A DNA stretch of 9,665 nt from Flavobacteriaceae bacterium (GTDB taxonomy: Bacteria > Bacteroidota > Bacteroidia > Flavobacteriales > Flavobacteriaceae), in contig WGDF01000024.1 of NCBI GenBank assembly GCA_015493405.1, positions 1-9,665 on the forward strand, in the 5' to 3' direction. Positions 5,343 to 9,665 of the stretch are shown here, in pieces. Made by a program: the position numbers and the translations under genes. The first letter of the stretch is position 1, and each line of letters begins with the position of its first letter. Below the pieces are notes generated by a model. The model worked only from the letters and a program-made list of their open reading frames with translations. It was not told the DNA's origin and ran no database searches.

Positions 5343-6236
5343 TTATGCAAACAAGACAGTGCTCAAATATTTATCAACCCGGTCCGGAAATATCACGACG
5401 ATATGACCTTCCTTTATTTTGCCGGCTATATCTCGGGCAGCCACCATAGCAGCACCACTGCTCATACCAACAGGAATACCTTCTTCGCGCATGATGCGCC
5501 GGCTGAGTTCAAAAGCATTTTCAGTTTCTACCATCACGGTTATATCAATTTTTTCAGGTTTGTAAAGTGCCGGCACAAGGGCTTCATCCATATTTTTGAT
5601 ACCTTGAATGTAATGCCCTTTAACCGGATGGGCGCTTACAATTTTAATATGAGGATTATATTCTTTGAGGGTCTTCGCTATACCCATAATCGTCCCGGAA
5701 GTGCCGAGAGCCGAAACCAAATAATCGATTTTGCCATTGGTTTGCTTCCAAATTTCTTCGCCTGTAGTTTTGTAGTGTGCCAATTTGTTGTATTTGTTTG
5801 AAAATTGGTCCGGCATAAAATATTTTTCAGGATTTTTTTGGACCAATTCTCGTGCTTTTTCAATGGCCCCGTCGGTACCTTTGGTTTTCTCGGTTAAAAT
5901 GATTTGAGCCCCGAATCCTTCAATGAGTTTACGGCGTTCTATGGAAACGGCTTCGCTCATTACAATTTCAACCGGATAGCCTTTTACAGCCCCAATCATC
6001 GCTAAGCCGATGCCTGTATTTCCTGAAGTTGCTTCAATAATGGTTTTACTTTTGGTTAATTGTCCTTCAGCTTCGGCTTGTTCAATCATTTTAAGGGCAA
6101 TGCGATCTTTGATGCTGCCACTGGGATTAAATCCTTCAACTTTAGCTGAAATCGTTACCTTTTTATTGGGATTGAGTTTGTTTATTTTGACTAAAGGCGT
6201 GCCGCCAATTGTTTGTAATATGTTATCGTAAATCAT
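5343..6236 (-). CDS. cysM: PLP-dependent cysteine synthase (CysM-like)
   Basis: 297 residues, fold-type II PLP enzyme forming L-cysteine from an activated serine (O-acetyl- or O-phosphoserine) and a sulfur donor. The PLP lysine is Lys43 in NPSGSIKDR; the substrate loop is TSGNTG (70-75); the PLP phosphate loop is GTSGT (178-182), where CysK enzymes usually have GTGGT. From memory, SIERRKLIEGFGAQII, IKNMDEALVPALY and the ending DKYLST resemble M. tuberculosis CysM, an O-phosphoserine enzyme, more than classical CysK. The residue I tentatively equate with its phosphate-contacting Arg is Lys214, so substrate choice is open. The C-terminus ends only four residues after YLST and is therefore short. 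Start ATG at 6234-6236 lacks a Shine-Dalgarno site. Divergent from the Ppx/GppA gene, with DUF202 downstream. No serine acetyltransferase gene is in the window. Confidence 0.88.
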   Translation of the reverse strand: MIYDNILQTIGGTPLVKINKLNPNKKVTISAKVEGFNPSGSIKDRIALKMIEQAEAEGQLTKSKTIIEATSGNTGIGLAMIGAVKGYPVEIVMSEAVSIERRKLIEGFGAQIILTEKTKGTDGAIEKARELVQKNPEKYFMPDQFSNKYNKLAHYKTTGEEIWKQTNGKIDYLVSALGTSGTIMGIAKTLKEYNPHIKIVSAHPVKGHYIQGIKNMDEALVPALYKPEKIDITVMVETENAFELSRRIMREEGIPVGMSSGAAMVAARDIAGKIKEGHIVVIFPDRVDKYLSTVLFA

Positions 6237-6253
6237 TTATGCTATTTTGAGGA

Positions 6254-6261
6254 CAAAAATA
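6254..6261 (-). promoter_or_regulatory. Candidate -7 element for the cysteine synthase gene
   Basis: On the minus strand TATTTTTG (6261-6254) fits TAnnTTTG and ends 17 bases before the start codon. No good TTTG box is seen at normal spacing, and TTT-rich matches are easy to find in this DNA, so this is a low-confidence call. Confidence 0.25.
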
Positions 6262-6312
6262 TTGTTTTTTTAATTGGAAATATCATATTAATAACTTCTA
6301 AAATGTTAAATT

Positions 6313-6348
6313 TTTGTAATTTTAGTCTTTTAATATTTTATTCATTTG
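6313..6348 (+). promoter_or_regulatory. Candidate promoter of the Ppx/GppA family gene
   Basis: TTTG at 6313-6316 and TTCATTTG at 6341-6348 (one mismatch to TAnnTTTG) are 24 bases apart, slightly longer than the usual 17-23. They lie 31 bases ahead of the start codon in the divergent gap shared with the cysteine synthase gene. Suggestive only. Confidence 0.25.
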
Positions 6349-6379
6349 ACATGTTATCAATTCTAAAAAAAATAATTTT

Positions 6380-7276
6380 ATGAAAATAAAAAAATATGCA
6401 GCCATTGATATTGGTTCCAATGCGGTTCGTTTGTTGGTTAGTTATGTTTTGGAAAACGGCAAAAAGGTCAAATTTAAAAAAGTTTCTTTGGTTCGTGTGC
6501 CTATTCGTTTGGGAGCGGATGTTTTTGTAAAGGGTAAAGTTTCGGCACGAAATGAGCAACGTTTACTTGATGCCATGATGGGGTTTAAATATCTTTTAAA
6601 AGCTTATGAAGTGGAACAATATTTAGGTATGGCAACTTCTGCCATGCGTGAAGCCGAAAATGGCCAAGAAATTATTGAAGAAATCAAAGCCAAAACAGGT
6701 CTGGCTATTGAAATTATTAATGGCGCTAAGGAAGCCGAACTTATAGCAACAACCGATTTGGAAGAATTGTTGGATAGCGACCGCACATATTTATATGTCG
6801 ATGTAGGCGGTGGTTCTACTGAATTTAGTGTCTTTCATAAAGGTAAAAAGATGGCATCCAGATCATTTAGATTGGGGACGGTGCGTTTGCTTAAAAATAT
6901 GGTAAGTAAGGAAACTTGGGATCAAGCCGAGAAATGGGTTAAGGATCATACCAAGAAATTTGATAAGGTTTATTTAATCGGATCGGGAGGCAATATCAAT
7001 AAATTGTTCAAGATGTCGGGCAAAGTGCCGGGTGCACCCTTGTCTAAGGTTTATTTAGATGCGCAATACAAATTTTTGAAATCAATGCGTTACAATGACC
7101 GGATAAAAGAATTGGATTTGAATCCGGATCGGGCAGATGTGATTATTCCGGCAGCTAAAATTTACAGACGGGCAATGCAATGGAGTGGTGCCGAGAAAAT
7201 ATATGTGCCTAAAATCGGACTTGCCGATGGTATTGTCAAGTATTTGTATTTAAAAAATCAACAAAAAAAGAAATAG
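6380..7276 (+). CDS. Ppx/GppA family phosphatase (short form)
   Basis: 298 residues, the short form with only the two actin-like ATPase-fold domains; the C-terminal HD-like domain of E. coli Ppx and GppA is absent. Family motifs in order: phosphate-1 loop AAIDIGSNAVRLLV (7-20), MATSAMREAENG (84-95), the catalytic-Glu region GAKEAELI (115-122), phosphate-2 loop VDVGGGSTE (140-148), GSGGNINKL (201-209), DRADVIIPAAKIY (250-262) and IGLADGIV (279-286). Members hydrolyse inorganic polyphosphate from its ends or convert pppGpp to ppGpp; sequence alone does not decide which. The basic surface and KKK tail suit an anionic substrate. It stands alone on the plus strand, with no ppk gene in view. ATG at 6380 follows an A/T-rich leader without a Shine-Dalgarno site. 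Confidence 0.9.
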   Translation: MKIKKYAAIDIGSNAVRLLVSYVLENGKKVKFKKVSLVRVPIRLGADVFVKGKVSARNEQRLLDAMMGFKYLLKAYEVEQYLGMATSAMREAENGQEIIEEIKAKTGLAIEIINGAKEAELIATTDLEELLDSDRTYLYVDVGGGSTEFSVFHKGKKMASRSFRLGTVRLLKNMVSKETWDQAEKWVKDHTKKFDKVYLIGSGGNINKLFKMSGKVPGAPLSKVYLDAQYKFLKSMRYNDRIKELDLNPDRADVIIPAAKIYRRAMQWSGAEKIYVPKIGLADGIVKYLYLKNQQKKK

Positions 7277-7473
7277 AGGTACTAAAAATATAGATTATTT
7301 TTTGAAGTAAGTCACCAAACGATAAAAAATCTGTTGCATATTTTTATTAAAGATGATAAAATGGTGATAATAGTAATTTAACTTTAATATTAATTGGGAT
7401 TTAAATCAAATTAAAAAAATACTTTCTAAATCTCCATTTTTGGAATGGCATTTTCAATCACTCATATAGTTAT
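7277..7473. other. AT-rich gap between convergent genes
   Basis: Lies between the Ppx/GppA stop and the helicase terminator. A 30-codon open run ending at the TAG at 7467-7469 has no start codon and no recognisable product. I see no RNA gene and no clear terminator of its own for the plus-strand gene, which may use the hairpin at 7477-7508 in its other orientation. Confidence 0.4.
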
Positions 7474-7508
7474 AAAAAAGCTGTTTATTTTTCGGAATAA
7501 ACAGCTTT
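7474..7508 (-). terminator. Rho-independent terminator of the helicase gene
   Basis: A perfect 13-bp stem, AAAGCTGTTTATT (7477-7489) with AATAAACAGCTTT (7496-7508), closes a 6-base loop. On the minus strand it runs into TTTTTT, the classic intrinsic terminator shape, 55 bases after the helicase stop codon. In the plus direction only TTT follows the stem, so termination of the convergent Ppx/GppA transcript here would be weaker. Confidence 0.85.
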
Positions 7509-7563
7509 GTATGGCTAAAAGGGGATGTTAAATTCGGTCTTTAATAAGATTGACCTCCGCTAT

Positions 7564-9285
7564 TTAGTAGCGGTGTCCTGATCTACCCCGTCCTTTTCCC
7601 GATTTACGTTCTTTGTAAGACCGGTCTTTTCGGTTGCGTTTTTCTTTTTTGCGGCTTTTGTCGCCACCGGCAGGCGCATTGGCAACTTCTACCGATAGAT
7701 CACGGCCTTCAAAATTTTGTGTTTGAATAGCAGAAGCTAATTTATCAGCGGCTTTGCTGTCGATTTCAAAAAATGAAAAATTCTTTAAGATTTCAATTTT
7801 TCCGATTTCAACATTGCCGGAATCTAAAGCATTGTTAATGATTCCGATCAATCTTAAAGGGGTTAGATTTTCTTTTTTTCCGACATTCAAAAATAAACGG
7901 GTAAAATTGTTGCTGCTGCGACGTTCTTTTACTGATTTTTTATCTCGTTTTTGATCTGCAGTGACATTGATATCCTTGGCATTTTTGTAATACTCTAAAA
8001 ATCGATTAAATTCCGTTGCTATAAAATGTTTGATAACTTCCTCTTTGCTCAGATGTTCAAATTTGTGATAGATTTCTTCTAAAAAAGGTTCAATTTGCGG
8101 GTTTTCCACCTTGGTATTGACGACTTTATCGGTTAAAGCAATCAGTTGGTTAGAGCAAATTTCAGCACCATTGGGGACTGGTTTTTGTTCAAATTTGATT
8201 TTGGAGATGCGTTCAATATCTCGCAGTTTATTTTTTTCACGTGTATGAATAATAGCAATAGAAGTTCCTTTTTTTCCGGCTCTTCCGGTTCGTCCGCTTC
8301 TGTGCGTGTAATATTCGGTTTGATCGGGAAGATTATAATTGATAACATGAGTCAAGTTATTGACATCCAGTCCACGGGCGGCAACATCGGTAGCCACCAA
8401 TAACTGCAATTGTTTGTTGCGAAAACGTTTCATAACTTCATCGCGTTGGGCTTGGGACAGATCGCCATGAATGGCATCGGCATTATAGCCGTCACTCATC
8501 AATTTACCGGCTACTTCCTTGGTTTCGCGACGGGTGCGGCAAAAAACAATACCATAAATATCGGGATTCATATCGGCAATACGTTTCAAAACCTCGTAGC
8601 GGTGTTTGGCATTTACCATATGATAAATGTGCTCCACGGTTTCGGCGCCTTTATTTTCAGCGGCAACAGAAATCTTGTCCGGTTTCTGCATATAATTTTT
8701 TGAGATACGCTCTACTTCTTTGCTCATGGTTGCCGAAAAAAGTAAGGTTTGTTTATCTTCGGGAGTTTGAGCCAATATAGCATCCAATTCATCCTTAAAT
8801 CCCATGGTAAGCATTTCATCAGCTTCGTCTAAAATTAAGGTGTTGATACTGTTCACTTTTAAACGGCCTCTATTGATCAAATCTTTGGCACGTCCGGGCG
8901 TTGCGACTACAATCTGGGCGCCTTTGCGTAAGTCTTTGATTTGATTTTCGATACTGGCGCCCCCATAAACAGGCACGATATTAATACCTTTGATATATTT
9001 GGCAAAGGTTTTCATATCTGCAGTGATTTGCAGAGCCAACTCGCGTGTTGGTGCTAAAATTAAAACTTGTGTTTCTTTGCTTTTAGGATTGATTTTTTGT
9101 AAGCTGGGCAGTCCAAAAGCCGCTGTTTTGCCGGTTCCGGTTTGTGCCAAAGCCATTAAATCATCTTCTGTTCCTAATAAATGTGAAATAGTTTTAGCCT
9201 GAATAGGCGTAGGTTTTTCATAACCTAAATCTTGAATTGCATGTAAAATTTCTTCTTGCAATCCGGTTTCATTAAATGTTTGCAT
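7564..9285 (-). CDS. deaD: DEAD-box ATP-dependent RNA helicase with DbpA-like domain
   Basis: 573 residues of the DeaD/CsdA type. The RecA-like core carries the Q motif (GYEKPTPIQA, 21-30), motif I AQTGTGKT (47-54), Ia PTRELALQ (79-86), Ib TPGR (129-132), II DEAD (153-156), III SAT (184-186), IV IVFCRTRR (246-253), V ATDVAARGLDV (298-308) and VI HRSGRTGRAG (328-337). A spacer follows, then an RRM-like DbpA RNA-binding domain (about 461-536, LFLNVGKKENLTPLRLIGII) and a Lys/Arg/Gly-rich tail (about 542-573) for general RNA binding. It unwinds RNA duplexes in ribosome assembly, translation and decay, often in the cold. The long structured leader upstream suggests post-transcriptional control. 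Monocistronic, with its own terminator. Its G+C content is clearly higher than the ECF cluster. Confidence 0.93.
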   Translation of the reverse strand: MQTFNETGLQEEILHAIQDLGYEKPTPIQAKTISHLLGTEDDLMALAQTGTGKTAAFGLPSLQKINPKSKETQVLILAPTRELALQITADMKTFAKYIKGINIVPVYGGASIENQIKDLRKGAQIVVATPGRAKDLINRGRLKVNSINTLILDEADEMLTMGFKDELDAILAQTPEDKQTLLFSATMSKEVERISKNYMQKPDKISVAAENKGAETVEHIYHMVNAKHRYEVLKRIADMNPDIYGIVFCRTRRETKEVAGKLMSDGYNADAIHGDLSQAQRDEVMKRFRNKQLQLLVATDVAARGLDVNNLTHVINYNLPDQTEYYTHRSGRTGRAGKKGTSIAIIHTREKNKLRDIERISKIKFEQKPVPNGAEICSNQLIALTDKVVNTKVENPQIEPFLEEIYHKFEHLSKEEVIKHFIATEFNRFLEYYKNAKDINVTADQKRDKKSVKERRSSNNFTRLFLNVGKKENLTPLRLIGIINNALDSGNVEIGKIEILKNFSFFEIDSKAADKLASAIQTQNFEGRDLSVEVANAPAGGDKSRKKEKRNRKDRSYKERKSGKGRGRSGHRY

Positions 9286-9312
9286 TTTTAAATTGTTTTT
9301 ATAGACTATTGC

Positions 9313-9325
9313 CGGTTATTAACCG
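9313..9325. repeat. Short palindromic site in the helicase leader
   Basis: CGGTTATTAACCG is a perfect inverted repeat, CGGTTA and TAACCG around one T, 27 bases upstream of the helicase start codon. As DNA it could be an operator; as RNA it would form only a 4-bp stem with a 5-base loop close to the start codon. Confidence 0.35.
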
Positions 9326-9341
9326 TAAAGAGCCCAATTGA

Positions 9342-9373
9342 TATATCGAAATTTGAAGTTTGATTCCGATATA
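9342..9373 (-). promoter_or_regulatory. Stem-loop in the helicase 5' leader
   Basis: In the minus-strand RNA, the 11 bases at 9373-9363 (starting TATATCGG) pair with the 11 bases at 9352-9342 (ending TCGATATA), including one G-U pair, around a 10-base loop. Seven pairs at the base, TATATCG with CGATATA, are perfect. The DNA version has a mismatch exactly where RNA allows G-U, which mildly favours an RNA role. It sits about 57 bases upstream of the start codon, inside the predicted leader. Confidence 0.4.
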
Positions 9374-9422
9374 CACCCAATTAAAGACAAGAGCGGAATG
9401 TTTTTTCAAAATTCACGAGCGG

Positions 9423-9430
9423 CAAAGATA
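9423..9430 (-). promoter_or_regulatory. Bacteroidota -7 element for the helicase gene
   Basis: On the minus strand TATCTTTG matches TAnnTTTG exactly and is followed by CCGC. It would place the transcription start near 9415 and give a leader of about 130 bases before the helicase ATG, long for this window. The -33 box is not clear. Confidence 0.5.
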
Positions 9431-9536
9431 CACTGTTATATCGCTTTTTCCTAATAAAATATATGATTTAACTTTTTATTAGTAAAAACGTTTTTATACC
9501 CGTTTTATATTGATGGAATATAAGTGAAAATAAACT

Positions 9537-9568
9537 TTTGTAAAATTAATAAAAAATTCTTAATTTCG
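9537..9568 (+). promoter_or_regulatory. Candidate promoter of the ComEC-like gene
   Basis: TTTG (9537-9540), a 20-base spacer, then TAATTTCG (9561-9568, one mismatch to TAnnTTTG). Box order and spacing fit the Bacteroidota housekeeping promoter, and the start codon follows 18 bases later. This is the best-spaced such promoter in the window. Confidence 0.45.
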
Positions 9569-9586
9569 AAAGTTGTTGTTTAATTT

Positions 9587-9665
9587 ATGACTCAATTTTC
9601 AAGATATCCACTTATATATTTAACCTTAAGTTTGATTTTAGGGATTCTAAGCTATGCTTATTTTC
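9587..9665 (+). CDS. N-terminus of a membrane protein, possibly ComEC/Rec2 (partial)
   Basis: ATG at 9587 opens a frame that runs off the window after 26 codons. It encodes MTQFSRYPLIYLTLSLILGI followed by LSYAYF. A short polar start with RYP, followed by a hydrophobic helix ending in a small-residue ILGI motif, is what I expect at the start of Bacteroidota ComEC/Rec2 competence DNA channels. Twenty-six residues cannot prove it; any polytopic membrane protein is possible. It is preceded by a well-spaced promoter and has no Shine-Dalgarno site. It is divergent from the helicase gene. Confidence 0.5.
   Translation, partial: MTQFSRYPLIYLTLSLILGILSYAYF

Noticed and set aside
5331..5347. ATAAC / GTTAT inverted repeat as terminator of the cysteine synthase gene
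   Set aside because: On the minus strand it is followed by an A-run and not a T-run, and the stem is only 5 bp.
5403..5801. Plus-strand open frame of 132 codons opposite the cysteine synthase gene
   Set aside because: Mirror of a well-conserved enzyme gene; the composition is His/Phe/Asn-rich without any family signature.
7309..7315. A further GTGACTT on the minus strand as a third ECF promoter
   Set aside because: No CGTCTWA block at the right distance (TCTATA is the nearest) and no minus-strand gene starts downstream; it would run antisense into the Ppx/GppA gene.
7378..7469. 30-codon open run (contains LSKSPFLEWHFQSLI)
   Set aside because: No start codon, short, unrecognised, and open runs of this length are expected by chance in such AT-rich DNA.
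8410..8703. Plus-strand open frame opposite the helicase gene
   Set aside because: Antisense to the conserved helicase C-terminal core; no start context or family similarity seen.

Overview
The window is AT-rich chromosomal DNA, most likely from a member of the Bacteroidota (inference). The reasons are that most starts lack a Shine-Dalgarno site, promoter-like elements match the Bacteroidota TTTG / TAnnTTTG type, and the gene content fits: a short Ppx/GppA protein, a DbpA-tailed DEAD-box helicase, a DUF202 protein, a LapA-bactofilin pair, and a ComEC-like start at the right edge. I see no rRNA, tRNA, CRISPR array or complete mobile element.

Layout. Bases 1-384 hold no convincing gene, but do hold inverted repeats and weak minus-strand open frames. 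A five-helix membrane phospho-/sulfo-transferase of the alkaline phosphatase superfamily follows (385-2229, +). Its 3' end overlaps the 3' fragment of a broken DUF202 gene on the other strand (2218-2352). From 4763 down to 2472 on the minus strand lies a compact, very AT-rich set: ECF sigma factor, 61-residue protein, MscS-type channel, LapA-domain protein and bactofilin. Next come an intact DUF202 gene (4909-5292, -) and a CysM-like cysteine synthase (5343-6236, -). A Ppx/GppA family protein (6380-7276, +) is divergent from the synthase. The DEAD-box helicase (7564-9285, -) has a terminator behind it and a long structured leader in front. The last 79 bases start a ComEC-like gene (+).

Most interesting point. 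The same 27-base bipartite motif, GTGACTTT-N11-TCGTCTWA, lies just upstream of both the ECF sigma gene and the MscS-LapA-bactofilin genes, with identical spacing. This has the form of an ECF-type promoter. It suggests that the sigma factor drives itself plus an envelope output made of a mechanosensitive channel, a small membrane protein and a cytoskeletal polymer. I do not know this arrangement as a described system. The cluster is flanked by two same-orientation DUF202 sequences, one intact and one reduced to its last 44 codons, and is visibly poorer in G+C than the genes to its right. Together these suggest insertion into, or rearrangement of, an ancestral pair of DUF202 genes.

The other genes are housekeeping: cysteine synthesis, polyphosphate or ppGpp metabolism, and RNA remodelling, with the helicase probably controlled through its leader.
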